A DNA stretch of 64,000 bases from CAVZRC01 sp963777695 (GCA_963777695.1 CAVZRC010000004.1:496001-560000); one strand, 5' to 3'. Positions 1-8,960 are shown, counted from the first letter of the stretch. Made by a program: numbers and translations. The notes: a model not told the origin generated them from the letters alone.

Positions 1-1532
1 TCGCGCGACCGCGCATTGGCGAGGTCGCGTTGCTCGTTGGCCCGATCCAGGTTCGCGATGGCCCGTCGGCGCTGCTGCTCGATCAGCACGGTGCTGATCG
101 CGAGGCCGACGATCGTCAACACGATCATGATGGCCGCCGAAGCCACGACCCCGCGATGCCGCTGCGCCCATTTCGTCGTGCGCTCCACAAAGTTCGGTCG
201 CTTCGCCAGGATCGGCCGGTGCTCCAGGAACCGCCGGAGGTCGTCGGCCAGCTCCTTCGCCGTTTGATAGCGCCCGGTCGGCTCCTTCGTCATCGCCTTG
301 AGGATGATCGTTTCCAGCTCACGAGGGATCGAGCCGTTGAGCTTGCGGGGCGTTCGCGGATCCTCATCAGCGATCTGGCGAAGCAACTCCTGGCGGTCTC
401 GACTCTCGAATACGGATTGCAAGGTCAAGAGCTCGTAGAGGGTCGCGCCGAGAGAATAGATGTCGGTACGCGCATCGATCATGACCCGCTTACCCGAGGC
501 CTGCTCCGGGCTCATGTACCGCAACGTCCCGATCAGGTCGCCGGAAACCGTCAGGCCGCTGTCGCTCTGGAGCCGGGCCAGGCCGAAGTCGGTGACCCAG
601 AGGCTGCCCTTGGCGTCGACCATCAAGTTCGCCGGCTTGATGTCGCGGTGGATGATCCCTTCCTGGTGCGCGTGCTCCAGCGCCTCGGCCGCCTCGACAC
701 CAAGCCGGGCCACGTTGCGGAAGTAAGCTCGGTTCCTGGTCGAGGGGCTCGATGGTGATGTCGTGACACGTTCGATGGGCCGGGATGACGCGTCCGGGGG
801 CGAGGTGTTGACGGAAGCGGGGGATCTTTGCTCACCGGGAGTTGGAGTCCCCGCTTCAGCCGGTCCGGATTCCGCAGGAAGGCGGGACTCCAGCAAGAGA
901 CACTCGGTCGGGCCGGTGTTTAGAGACCCTCGCCCGGCGCTCCCCTCTCGAATCTTCTCCGTCCCCTCGAGCCGCCGGAGTTCGCGGATGATGTCGGCCA
1001 GGGTGCGACCTTCGATGAACTGCATGGCGAAATAATGCACGCCGTTCTCGCAGCCGACCCAGAAGACCGGGACGATGTTGGTATGGTGCAACTGCGCCGC
1101 GGCTTGGGCCTCGGTCTTGAACCGGCGGAGCTGGGTCGGATCCATCGCCGCCGCGAACGGCAAGACTTTCAGAGCCACCCGACGGCCCAACGACATCTGC
1201 TCGGCCTCGTAGACGATTCCCATGCCGCCTCGGCCGACTTCGCGGAGGATGCGGAAGTCGCCCAGGACGCCCAGCTCGCCCGCGAGGGGACTCAATCCGG
1301 GAGAGACGCCCAACGCCGCCAGCCTGCTGGCAGAGACCCCGAAATCGGCCATCACCGCGATTGCCGGGAGCAGTCGCAGCAGCGATTCGGCATGCTCGGG
1401 ATACTGCGCCAGGATCGCCTCATAGTCGACCGCGTCGCCCGCCTGGAGCCGGTTGGCCACCTCCTCGATCACGTCGTCGAGGAGGCCCGAATATCCATTG
1501 GTCATCGCAGGATCGTGGTCGGAGCGGGACAT
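1..1532 (-). CDS. Transmembrane serine/threonine protein kinase, C-terminus outside the window
   Basis: The minus strand is open from an ATG at 1532 to the window edge (510 codons, no stop). The start has a strong GGAG-type ribosome site 8 bases upstream. After an N-terminal region of about 100 residues come the kinase hallmarks: glycine loop GRGGMGIVYEAE, the VALKVLP lysine, HRDIKPANLM catalytic loop, DFG and SPEQA. Between the N-lobe and the catalytic loop lies a Ser/Pro-rich insert of about 75 residues that is unusual for the fold. One hydrophobic segment (VVASAAIMIVLTIVGLAIS) follows the kinase domain, then a charged helix runs off the window, so the missing part is probably an extracytoplasmic or repeat sensor region. 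It lies 34 bases downstream of a sigma factor gene on the same strand, the usual planctomycete sigma/kinase arrangement. Kinase identity is certain; its target is not known. Confidence 0.93.
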   Translation of the reverse strand, partial: MSRSDHDPAMTNGYSGLLDDVIEEVANRLQAGDAVDYEAILAQYPEHAESLLRLLPAIAVMADFGVSASRLAALGVSPGLSPLAGELGVLGDFRILREVGRGGMGIVYEAEQMSLGRRVALKVLPFAAAMDPTQLRRFKTEAQAAAQLHHTNIVPVFWVGCENGVHYFAMQFIEGRTLADIIRELRRLEGTEKIREGSAGRGSLNTGPTECLLLESRLPAESGPAEAGTPTPGEQRSPASVNTSPPDASSRPIERVTTSPSSPSTRNRAYFRNVARLGVEAAEALEHAHQEGIIHRDIKPANLMVDAKGSLWVTDFGLARLQSDSGLTVSGDLIGTLRYMSPEQASGKRVMIDARTDIYSLGATLYELLTLQSVFESRDRQELLRQIADEDPRTPRKLNGSIPRELETIILKAMTKEPTGRYQTAKELADDLRRFLEHRPILAKRPNFVERTTKWAQRHRGVVASAAIMIVLTIVGLAISTVLIEQQRRRAIANLDRANEQRDLANARSR

Positions 1533-1566
1533 CGTCGTTGCTCCTCTCCTCTCGGTTCGGTTCGAT

Positions 1567-2190
1567 TCATTCGGGTGATTCGTCGAGAATGACGCGCAGT
1601 CGCTCCAGGGCCCGGCGATGCCGCGTCTTCACCGCCGGTTCGCTGATGCCCAGGACCGCGGCGATGTCCTTGCTCGTGAGTTGCTCCAGGTAGCGCAGCA
1701 CCAGGACTTCGCGGTCGCGCGGCTCGAGCGCATCCAGCGCGGACCGTACCCGATCCCGCAGCTCGGCCGCGAGTAGGCGGGCACTGGGGCTGCTACCCGG
1801 GTGGGCCAGCCGCTCGGCCAGGAGCGACGCCGATTCGTCGGCGACGTCCCCGATCCGGAGCTGCTCACGCGACACGCTCCGGCGCCGGGTCTGGAGGTGG
1901 TGGCGATGGAGCTGGATCAATCGCTCCCAGGCGAAGTGACGCAGCCACGGGTAGAAGGGCAACGGCCGGGTCTTCAGGTAGTCCGACAGGCTGTGCGCGG
2001 CATCGGCCAGCGCCTCCTGCACCACGTCCGAGGGATCGACTCGGGCCGCCATCCGGCGGTCGATGCGGAGTGCGACCATCTGCCGCAGCCGGCCTCGATG
2101 CCGTTCGAGCAATTGCTGCCGGGCCTCTCTGTCGCCCGTGCCGGCTCGCTGGATCAATTCTTCGGTGTCGGGCTGCTGCGTCGCCTTCAT
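1567..2190 (-). CDS. RNA polymerase sigma factor, ECF-like, planctomycete type
   Basis: A 207-residue sigma factor. Region 2 is recognisable around DPSDVVQEALADAAHSL and YPWLRHFAWERL. Region 4 is the C-terminal LEPRDREVLVLRYLEQLTSKDIAAVLGIS helix-turn-helix followed by VKTRHRRALERL. The reading frame is open further upstream, but the ATG at 2190 has a GGAGGACGCG ribosome site directly before it and the extra N-terminus reads as non-protein, so 2190 is chosen. It is followed after 34 bases by a membrane Ser/Thr kinase and the two probably form an operon in which the kinase controls the sigma factor or its output. The regulon cannot be inferred from sequence. Confidence 0.9.
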   Translation of the reverse strand: MKATQQPDTEELIQRAGTGDREARQQLLERHRGRLRQMVALRIDRRMAARVDPSDVVQEALADAAHSLSDYLKTRPLPFYPWLRHFAWERLIQLHRHHLQTRRRSVSREQLRIGDVADESASLLAERLAHPGSSPSARLLAAELRDRVRSALDALEPRDREVLVLRYLEQLTSKDIAAVLGISEPAVKTRHRRALERLRVILDESPE

Positions 2191-2465
2191 CGCGTCCTCC
2201 CTACTTCGGGTTCTGCGAAACGAGGCGAGAAGGTGACAGGTCTCTCCGGAAAAATCCCAAAAACCGTGCTGCCGGTGGTGATGATAATCGGCTCGATGGC
2301 GAAACGCCACGATGGCGACTGGCAAGGCCGTGGGGAAAAATCCTCGGCTGGGATCCCGAGCGCCCTTGGATCGGCCGAGGGAGCCGATGCTGGTCGGGGC
2401 TGAACCTGGTAGAATACGTGACCTGGAAATCATTCCCGACCCGTTCCGCCGTAGGATGTCCCGGC

Positions 2466-3365
2466 ATGCCCTTGAAGATCGCGGCCTTCCCCAAGTGCTA
2501 CATCGACCGGATTGCCGGCGACCGGACCATGTCGGTCTTCGACTGGATCGCGATGGCCCGCTCGCTCGACGCCGACGGCCTGGAGATGTACGACGGGTTC
2601 TTCGACAGCCTCGAGCCCGATTACCTGGACCGGGTGGGCGAAGCCATCCACGCGGCGGGCTTCGCCATGCCGATGCTCTGCTGCTCGCCCGATTTCACCA
2701 ATCCCGACCCGGATGCCCGGAAGCGGGCCGCCGATCGCGAGGCCGAGCTGATCGCCGCGGCGTTTCGCCTGGGCGGGCCGCGGACGGTCTGCCGGGTGCT
2801 CTCCGGTCAGCGCTATCCCGAAGTCAGTCGCGGCCAGGGGGTGGAATGGGTCATCGAGGGGATCAACCGGGTCTTGCCCGTCGCCCGCGAACTTGATGTC
2901 GTCCTCGGCCTCGAGAACCACTACAAGGATGGCTTCTGGACCTATCCCGAGTTTGCGCAGAAGTTGGACTTGTTCCTCGAGGTGGTCGCCGCGATCCCCG
3001 ATCGCGACCATTTCGGCGTGCAATATGACCCGTCGAACGCGATCGTCGCGGGCGACGATCCGATCGCGCTCCTCCGCGCCGTGGCCGACAGGGTCGTCAG
3101 CATGCACGCCAGCGACCGGTATCTGGCCGAAGGCGCAACGCTCGACGACCTCCGCCAGACCGACGGCACGCTGGGCTACTCGCCCAACCTCCGCCACGGC
3201 GTCACCGGCAAGGGGCTCAATGACTACGATGCAATCTTCGGCATCCTGGCCGAGCATCGCTATCGCGGTTGGATCAGCATCGAGGACGGCATGAACGGGA
3301 TGGACGAGATGGCCGAGTCGCTGGCGTTCCTGCGGCGCATGGCCGCGCGTTATTTCCCCGATTGA
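2466..3365 (+). CDS. Sugar phosphate isomerase/epimerase (xylose isomerase-like TIM barrel)
   Basis: A 299-residue protein of the AP-endonuclease-2/xylose-isomerase-like TIM-barrel family. Metal-site signatures are visible: the ENHYKDG strand (Glu), the QYDPSNA strand (Asp), the SMHASDRY strand (His, Asp) and the terminal WISIEDGMNGM glutamate. Many members epimerise or isomerise free or phosphorylated sugars; the substrate here is not known. The ATG at 2466 gives the usual family length; upstream codons in frame read as non-protein. The downstream oxidoreductase begins 8 bases after the stop, so the two are probably co-transcribed, a pairing common in inositol or rare-sugar catabolism. An epimerase/oxidoreductase couple acting on one sugar is an inference. 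Confidence 0.88.
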   Translation: MPLKIAAFPKCYIDRIAGDRTMSVFDWIAMARSLDADGLEMYDGFFDSLEPDYLDRVGEAIHAAGFAMPMLCCSPDFTNPDPDARKRAADREAELIAAAFRLGGPRTVCRVLSGQRYPEVSRGQGVEWVIEGINRVLPVARELDVVLGLENHYKDGFWTYPEFAQKLDLFLEVVAAIPDRDHFGVQYDPSNAIVAGDDPIALLRAVADRVVSMHASDRYLAEGATLDDLRQTDGTLGYSPNLRHGVTGKGLNDYDAIFGILAEHRYRGWISIEDGMNGMDEMAESLAFLRRMAARYFPD

Positions 3366-3373
3366 GGCCAGGT

Positions 3374-4458
3374 ATGGATCGCGTGCGGACCGCGCTGGTG
3401 GGCTGCGGCAAAGTCGGTCAGATCCACGCGCAGGCGCTCGGCTCCCTGGCGGAGTCGGAGCTGGTGGGCGTCTGCGACGTCGACGGGGCGCGAGCGTCGG
3501 CATTTGCGGCGCAATACGGCGGGCGGCCGTTCAGCGACGTCCCGACGATGCTGCGCGAATCCGGTGCCCAGGCGATCTGCATAGGGACGCCGCACCCGCT
3601 CCACGCCGAGCCGGCGATCCAGGCGGCGGAGGCCGGCGTCCACGTCCTGGTCGAGAAGCCGCTGGCCGCCGCGCTGGGAGACTGCGACGCCATGATCGCC
3701 GCGTGCGCCGGCACAGGGTCAAGCTGGGGGTGATCAGCCAGCGGCGATGGTACGAGCCGGTCCTCCGGATGAAGTCAGCGATCGACGCCGGCAAGATCGG
3801 GCGGCCGGTGCTGGGCACGTTCGTCATGTATAGCTGGCGCGACCCGTCCTATTATCGGTCGGACCCCTGGCGCGGGCGTTGGGACACCGAGGGCGGCGGC
3901 GTGCTCGTCAACCAGTCGCCGCACATGCTCGACCTGCTCGGCTGGCTGATGGACGACGAGGTTGCCGAGGTCGGCGGCTACTGGGCGAACCTGAACCATC
4001 CTTCAGTCGAAGTCGAGGACAGCGCCGTGGCGATCCTCCGATTCCGCGGCGGCGGACTCGGCTCGATCGTCAGCAGCCTGGCGCAGAAGCCGGGGATTTA
4101 TACCAAGGTGCACATTCACGGGTCCAGCGGCGCCTCGGTCGGCGTCGAGACCGACCGAGGCGCGACCTTCATCGCCGGGATGTCGGGGATCTCCGAGCCT
4201 CCGCTCAATGACCTCTGGACCATCCCAGGCGAGGAAGACCGGCTCGCGATCTTCCAGGCCGAGGATCGTGCCCGGTTTGCGACCGTTGACGCCGTGAGCT
4301 ATTACCACATGCTGCAAATCCGAGACTTCCTCCGTGCCATCATCGAGGATCGCCCGCCCCTGGTGACCGGCGAAGACGGCCGTCGTGTCGTGGAACTCTT
4401 CCAGGCCATCTACCGGTCCAACCGAGAAGGCCAGTCGATCAGGCTGCCCACGACGTGA
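3374..4458 (+). CDS. Gfo/Idh/MocA family NAD(P)-dependent oxidoreductase, interrupted by a frameshift
   Basis: The first frame (from ATG 3374) encodes the Rossmann N-terminus with ALVGCGKVGQIHAQAL and the conserved EKPLAAALGDCDAMI, then hits a stop at 3733. The second frame carries the remaining C-terminal Gfo/Idh/MocA domain (GVISQRRWYEPV, VNQSPHMLDLLGWL, RDFLRAIIEDRPPLVTGEDG) to 4458. Adding one base near 3707-3711 (the run gcgccggc) joins them into a normal protein of about 361 residues. The two halves are otherwise well preserved, so this is either a sequencing error or a very recent mutation. It probably dehydrogenates a sugar or cyclitol together with the isomerase just upstream, from which it is separated by 8 bases. 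Confidence 0.85.
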
Positions 4459-4590
4459 GGCATACACGTAGCGATCGTTGCGGTGCTCAGCCCCTCAAGA
4501 CTCCAAGACGTTGCCAGAGAGCGCCGTGGCGATCTAGACTGACGGACGGTGGATTCCGATCGACGACAGTCCATAACGAGAGGGGAGATC

Positions 4591-4929
4591 ATGCCGACCA
4601 AGGAAGAAGAAATGATGGAATTGGCGCACAAGCACTACGAAGTCGAGGAAGGCATGACCCACATTTTCCGGCTAGTCGGGACACCTGAGGCGGAGATCAA
4701 TCCCTCGGAACCGATTAAGCTGCTGGAAGTGAATGAGTCCACGATACCCTCGGGTATCCTGCCCCTTCACTTCGGACCGCTGCCGAGCGCGGGTTTTCAT
4801 TATCCTTCGGTGATTGTGGAAATCACCCCGGAGGAGTATCAACAGGTCCAATCCCATGAACTGAAACTTCCGAACGAGTGGAAAGTCGGCGATCTGATCC
4901 CCAGGCCGTTGGTCGGGGCCAATCGATGA
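4591..4929 (+). CDS. Hypothetical protein, upstream partner of a HEPN-like gene
   Basis: A 112-residue acidic protein beginning MPTKEEEMMELAHKHYEVEE. An extended frame starts at 4549, but ATG 4591 has a good GAGGGGAGATC ribosome site, so it is preferred. The N-terminus looks helical and the rest has alternating beta-like segments, ending in a basic LIPRPLVGANR tail. I do not recognise the family. Its stop overlaps the start of the next gene by four bases (ATGA), which implies tight translational coupling. The pairing with a HEPN-like protein suggests, but does not prove, an antitoxin or adaptor role. Confidence 0.7.
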   Translation: MPTKEEEMMELAHKHYEVEEGMTHIFRLVGTPEAEINPSEPIKLLEVNESTIPSGILPLHFGPLPSAGFHYPSVIVEITPEEYQQVQSHELKLPNEWKVGDLIPRPLVGANR

Positions 4930-5435
4930 GCCACCCCGCGGATTGGGCCAAAGGCTACGCACGTCAGGCGGACGCCGACTTCAAGGCTTGGGAGTATTAT
5001 GAACAACACCCGGAAGCCATCGCTGCGGAATGTCACCGACTGATGTTCCTCCAGATGGCCTGCGAGAAGCTTTGCAAAGCGTACCTCATCGAGCAGGGGA
5101 CATCGCCATCAGCCGTCCAGACAAGTCATGCTTTCGTGGCGAATCCACTGCCGGGTATCATCCGGCAGCAGGTGGTCTACTTGAAGCGGGATCTCAAGGG
5201 TATGCACCAACTCTTGAGAGACGTGCGACATCTGGCGAACGAGATCGAATTATTGAACCCCGCGGTAGATCGTGCTGGCCGACGTCCCGATAATTGCGAG
5301 TATCCTTGGGAAGATGGGAATGGTGACGTCCATTCGCCATTGGATTGGAGCTCCACCGTGGCTCGCCTCCGCATCGCTCCTGGCGGTCGAACCTTCTTGA
5401 AACTCCTTCGTGCGGCGATCGATCGCTTTCTCTGA
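4926..5435 (+). CDS. HEPN-like domain protein
   Basis: A 169-residue, mostly helical protein. The segment FLQMACEKLCKAYLIEQG resembles the second helix of HEPN domains, and RDLKGMH fits the loose R-x(4-6)-H pattern of HEPN RNases, although its position is less convincing than in canonical members. The C-terminal half contains a YPWEDG stretch and a final helix. The start ATG at 4926 overlaps the stop of the upstream 112-residue gene. HEPN proteins often work as RNase toxins or as effectors in defence loci; that role here is inference. Local GC content is lower than in neighbouring housekeeping genes, compatible with transfer. Confidence 0.6.
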   Translation: MSHPADWAKGYARQADADFKAWEYYEQHPEAIAAECHRLMFLQMACEKLCKAYLIEQGTSPSAVQTSHAFVANPLPGIIRQQVVYLKRDLKGMHQLLRDVRHLANEIELLNPAVDRAGRRPDNCEYPWEDGNGDVHSPLDWSSTVARLRIAPGGRTFLKLLRAAIDRFL

Positions 5436-5575
5436 CTTGATGGTTGGAGACCTATCGCATCCGGGCAATAGACGCTCCTACCATCCTTTTCTGAACCCCG
5501 AGGCTCGCATGGAAAGACGAAGACGTTGCTGCGGGCCCCGGGGCCGGCCGCTCTCTGATCGATGCGGCATCCGAT

Positions 5576-5890
5576 TTAATGGGCCTTGGCCGCGCGGTTC
5601 CGCTTGCGGGTCTCGGCGGCCTTCTTCGCCGAGGCGGAGCGCTCTTCGGGGGTCCGGGACGCCGAGGCGGCCCCGCCCTTCTTACCCCCCTTCTCGCTGG
5701 AGACCTTGGTGTCGGGCTTGCCCCGGCCGCTGCCGGACTTGTTGCCGCCGCCCGACTCCTTGTTCACCGTGGCCCAGGCCCGCCGCTCGGCCTCGGACTC
5801 GGGGACCCCGCGATCCTCGTAACCCTCGGCGATGTGCTCGGCCTTGCGCTTCTGCTTGTCGGTGTACTTGGATTTATCGCCCTTGGGCAT
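5576..5890 (-). CDS. Small Lys/Gly-rich KGG-type protein (often annotated 'plasmid stabilization protein')
   Basis: A 104-residue, strongly basic, low-complexity protein beginning MPKGDKSKYTDKQKRKAEHI, with a helical YEDRGVPESEAERRAWATVNKE segment and a Gly/Lys/Ser-rich tail (GGGNKSGSG, KGGKKGGAA, final KRNRAAKAH). Similar proteins in many bacteria carry the label plasmid stabilization protein without good functional evidence; stress-associated KGG proteins have the same look. It has its own ribosome site (GGAGGAAGCC before the ATG at 5890) and no operon partner. The function is unknown. Confidence 0.75.
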   Translation of the reverse strand: MPKGDKSKYTDKQKRKAEHIAEGYEDRGVPESEAERRAWATVNKESGGGNKSGSGRGKPDTKVSSEKGGKKGGAASASRTPEERSASAKKAAETRKRNRAAKAH

Positions 5891-6227
5891 GGCTTCCTCC
5901 GCAATTCAACGACGGGAACAGATAACGAGTGACCCACTTCCGATCAACGTTCTCTAGCAGATCGCGTGCCAGGCCGGCATCCAAATCAATTCACAATTCT
6001 CTTTCGAGTCGAGGCTCATGAGGGCCGGACTGGAGAGCGGTCACTTCGTCACCCTCCGGCACCGCGCCCGCGTCTCCCGAGTCGCAACGCGCGACGGCGG
6101 CCTTACCCCGTTGCTGCGAACCGCCCACATCGCTACAGTTGCGGTAGCGGTATGACACCCGTCGGATAGGGCGGCTTCGGATCGTTCCGAGGCAGTCCGT
6201 TGACCATTGCGGATCGGGAGGCTTGCT
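5891..6227. other. Intergenic stretch without a gene
   Basis: This gap between two divergently transcribed genes must hold the promoters of the KGG-type gene (minus) and the TlpA-like gene (plus). Open frames crossing it are antisense extensions of neighbouring genes. No RNA gene, clear terminator or operator is visible. Confidence 0.5.
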
Positions 6228-7343
6228 ATGCGTTGGACCCTGAGCGTCTTCGCGACAATCGCCGCGTGCCTGACCTCGCCCGGCGCGAGGGCTGATGAGA
6301 TCCTGAACATCGGCGCCACCGCGCCGCCGTTGGCGGTCTCGGGCTGGGTCAAGGGGGAGAAGGTCGAGCGGTTCGAGCCCGGCCGGACCTACGTCGTCGA
6401 ATTCTGGGCTACCTGGTGCGGGCCTTGCCGCGCCAGCATTCCTCACCTGACCGAGCTGGCCCACCGTTACAAGGACAAGGGCGTCCGGTTCGTCGGCGTC
6501 GATGTCTGGGAGCGGGATACCAAGCTGGTCAAACCGTTCCTCGAGGAGATGGGCGACAAGATGGACTACAGCGTCGCGCTCGACGACGTCCCCTCGACGG
6601 GTGATCCCAACGACGGCGCGATGGCGAAGACCTGGATGAAAGCGGCCGAGGAGAACGGCATCCCGACGGCCTTCGTCATCCACGACGGGAAGATCGCCTG
6701 GATCGGCCACCCGTTGAAGCTCGACGAGCCCCTGGCCAAGATCGTGGCCGGTGACTGGGACCCCGGCGCCCTCGCCAAGACTCGACTCGCGGAGAAGGCC
6801 AGGGAGCGGAAAGCTTCGTCGGTCCGCGAGAAGCTCTTCGCCGTTTATCGTTCCAAGGACTACAAGGGCACCCTCGCCGCCCTCGAGGAGGCCACTTCCG
6901 GCGACCCGGAGCTGGCCGAGGAGTTCGCTTCGCTCAAGTTCGCAGCCCTGTGCAACGGCGGCGACACCGAAGCGGGCCTGGCGCTCGGAGAGAAGCTGCT
7001 GGAGGCCAACCAGGACAAGCCCGGCGCCCTGAACAACGATTTCTGGAGCGTGATCAACCCGCGGCTCCAGAAGAAGCCCGATTCCCGCGTCGCCCGGCTC
7101 GCATTGCGTGCGGCCCGACGCGCCGTCGAACTCTCCAAGGAATCGAACGCGGCGTACCTCGACACGCTCGCCCAGGCCCTCTATTGCATGGGGGATCCGG
7201 AAAAGGCCGTGACGATGGAGGAGAAGGCCCTCAAGCTCGTGGAAGCGGAGGTCAAGGATCCCTCTCACCCGGCCCTCAAGTCATACAAGGACAGCCTGGA
7301 TCGGTATCGCAAGGCCGTCGCGGCGAAGGCCGATGGCCATTGA
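6228..7343 (+). CDS. TlpA-family thioredoxin-like protein with C-terminal helical-repeat region
   Basis: A 371-residue exported protein. The signal peptide MRWTLSVFATIAACLTSPGARA is followed by a thioredoxin-like domain with FWATWCGPCRASIPHL (CxxC active site) and the family strand GVRFVGVDVWE. The conserved cis-proline region is NGIPTAFVIHDGKIAWIG. After about residue 185 the protein continues with alpha-helical, TPR-like sequence (TLAALEEATSGDPELAEEF, YLDTLAQALYCMGDPEKAVTMEEKAL). A TTG upstream at 6207 is in frame, but ATG 6228 sits behind GGGAGG at proper spacing and starts a clean signal peptide. It probably acts as a periplasmic thiol-disulfide reductase on an unknown partner. Confidence 0.9.
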   Translation: MRWTLSVFATIAACLTSPGARADEILNIGATAPPLAVSGWVKGEKVERFEPGRTYVVEFWATWCGPCRASIPHLTELAHRYKDKGVRFVGVDVWERDTKLVKPFLEEMGDKMDYSVALDDVPSTGDPNDGAMAKTWMKAAEENGIPTAFVIHDGKIAWIGHPLKLDEPLAKIVAGDWDPGALAKTRLAEKARERKASSVREKLFAVYRSKDYKGTLAALEEATSGDPELAEEFASLKFAALCNGGDTEAGLALGEKLLEANQDKPGALNNDFWSVINPRLQKKPDSRVARLALRAARRAVELSKESNAAYLDTLAQALYCMGDPEKAVTMEEKALKLVEAEVKDPSHPALKSYKDSLDRYRKAVAAKADGH

Positions 7344-7447
7344 CGAGATGACGCCAGCGAATCCCGGAGCTCCCGATCCCCGGCGCCCTCCGATCTCTCC
7401 ATCGCTCGACCCGAGCGAGAAGGCGACCCTGAGGCGCCGGGGATACC

Positions 7448-7794
7448 TCACAACTCTCCCTTGAGCCCCAGCTCGTGGAAGTAGTGCTGGACCTTGTCCT
7501 GATTCTCCAGCAGCCAGTCGATCGTCGGCTCGTGGCGCATCGCCTTGCCGATGGCCTTGGACGTCGCCTCGCGGTGGACGTCGAAGAGAGCCTTGTGGTC
7601 CAGGTCCTCGACCTTCAAGACGGCCGGGTCGAGCCAGACCGAGTAGATGATCCCCAGGTCGTTGACCTTGTCCCTGGGGATGTCGCCGGCGCGGACCGCG
7701 TCGAGGACGCCGTGCGCGATCGCCGCCTGGACGGTCCCCATCAAGATATTCGTGTACTTGCCGTTCTTGACGGTCACCTTGGTCGCCATCACCG
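7448..7794 (-). pseudogene. fae: Orphan 3' fragment of fae (formaldehyde-activating-enzyme family)
   Basis: Encodes the C-terminal 110 or so residues of the Fae homologue (from KVTVKNGKYTNILMG to HYFHELGLKGEL), identical in protein sequence to the intact copy at 10217-10765. The first 70 residues are absent and replaced by unrelated sequence, so a Fae fold cannot form. The frame remains open to 7822 and the fragment has no good ribosome site. It is best explained as the displaced gene end left by insertion or duplication at the fae 3' end. Confidence 0.85.
7454..7794. repeat. 341-bp direct repeat, copy 1 (3' end of fae)
   Basis: Matches 10223-10563 in the same orientation at a constant offset of 2769 bases. 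I see two differences, both near the inner end (7782 and 7785); the rest appears identical. The repeat pair brackets the 2.4-kb segment with the membrane protein, small gene, REP-like repeats and HEPN pair. Confidence 0.93.
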
Positions 7795-8067
7795 GAAGCG
7801 AGGGGGGGGCGATTTTCCGCAATCTGTTTCAGTTTGGCGACTTATGTCATTCTGTATTTCTTGTGTGCTCTATGTTTTCCACGATTTCCAGGGTTTAGCG
7901 TGCGGATTCCATGTGGAGCTAATTGCTTATTCGGTGAATGCGATCCGCGGATTACGCCGGTTCTAGCGGCAGAGCCTTGACAGACGCATTCACACAAACT
8001 TACTTTGGAGATCGCAAGCGGGGACGCCGGAGTTCCAAAAGATGTCGAAGGAATCCCGGGGTGGATC

Positions 8068-8469
8068 ATGGGTGATGGACGGACCGATGGGAAGACGCGG
8101 CGCAGGGTGATCTATGTTCTTAAGATCATTGCATTCGCTGTGGTCTACGGCTTGATCAAGCATGCGATCTGGGGGCCTTCGAAGCCGGCTATCTTTCCTT
8201 ATCACCGCCTCGTCGAGTTGAGGTACGAAAACGCGCGCCTGCGGCGACTTCTTGGAATGCCCCCGGCGCAGGAGGCGGCGCAGCCGCCGGATATTATGGC
8301 AATCGGAAAGCCCATCCCGGCTGACCGCCGAGCCGAACACGAGGCCGAGTTACGCGCATACCTCGCACGACTGGAACTTGAGAATCTCCAGCTCCGTCGA
8401 GCCGCTGGCTTCGCGCCCGACGTTAAGATACCTTGGGGGCCTTGGGAGGATGGCGCTAATTCCCAGTAG
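8068..8469 (+). CDS. Hypothetical single-pass membrane protein with coiled coil
   Basis: A 133-residue protein from ATG 8068 (a GGGGTGG site lies just upstream; the frame is open from 8005). After a charged N-terminus comes one transmembrane segment (VIYVLKIIAFAVVYGLIKH), then two leucine/arginine-rich helical stretches likely to form coiled coil (LVELRYENARLRRLLGMP and LRAYLARLELENLQLRRAAGF). No family is recognised. It lies in the segment between the two fae repeats and is followed 47 bases later by a small gene on the same strand, which may be co-transcribed. Confidence 0.6.
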   Translation: MGDGRTDGKTRRRVIYVLKIIAFAVVYGLIKHAIWGPSKPAIFPYHRLVELRYENARLRRLLGMPPAQEAAQPPDIMAIGKPIPADRRAEHEAELRAYLARLELENLQLRRAAGFAPDVKIPWGPWEDGANSQ

Positions 8470-8516
8470 CCATTGACTTGGCGTCCGATACCTCCACACC
8501 GCAAGAGGGAAAAATC

Positions 8517-8783
8517 ATGACTCCTACATTCAAGAAGGCGTTGGAAGCGCTGAAGGACGAGATCAACGTCAAGACAGGCTTGTCTAATACAAGCGACCGC
8601 CGCAAGGCTATTGAGATGTTTCAATGGCTGTTGGATGTTGGCGAATCTGCCGATCAAGATGCCATTGTCACGCATCTGATGAATGAGAGTGTTCCAGACG
8701 ATGTAGCTCTCGAAATCCAGCGGCTATACGAAGCCTTGAGTGCAGCTCGTCGGATCAAGGGGAACAAATGGTGGTCGGATTAA
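8517..8783 (+). CDS. Small hypothetical protein
   Basis: An 88-residue, acidic, predicted all-helical protein starting MTPTFKKALEALKDEINVKTG. ATG 8517 has a GAGGG site at good spacing. The composition (few Gly/Pro, many Asp/Glu/Lys) and codon use differ from the GC-rich core genes. No family recognised. It lies inside the fae-repeat-bracketed insert, downstream of the coiled-coil membrane protein. Confidence 0.55.
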   Translation: MTPTFKKALEALKDEINVKTGLSNTSDRRKAIEMFQWLLDVGESADQDAIVTHLMNESVPDDVALEIQRLYEALSAARRIKGNKWWSD

Positions 8784-8853
8784 GTCCCTGAATCACAAGG
8801 TGGGACTTCGATCATACGGATCACGCGACTTCCCGCTCCGGCCAGAAGAAGGA

Positions 8854-8949
8854 AGCGATCAAAGGGGTCAAGCGATCAAAGGGGTCAGGAGCCGATTTTG
8901 AGCGATCAAAGGGGTCAGGAGCGATCAAAGGGGTCAGGAGCCGATTTTG
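8854..8949. repeat. Tandem REP-like repeats (agcgatcaaaggggtcagga unit)
   Basis: Four copies of the unit gcgatcaaaggggtca occur head to tail; two carry the extension ggagccgattttg. Spacing is irregular and there are no unique spacers of constant size, so this is not a CRISPR. Sequences containing aaaggggtca are common near REP-associated (RAYT/TnpA_REP) transposases in several phyla; no such transposase is present here. Confidence 0.8.
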
Positions 8950-8960
8950 GGAGAATCTCG

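Noticed and set aside
3703..3733. Programmed ribosomal frameshifting in the Gfo/Idh/MocA gene
   Set aside because: No slippery heptamer or downstream structure is visible and this family is not known to use frameshifting; a lost base is simpler.
8854..8949. CRISPR array
   Set aside because: The repeats are head-to-tail with no unique spacers of even length and there are no cas genes in the window.
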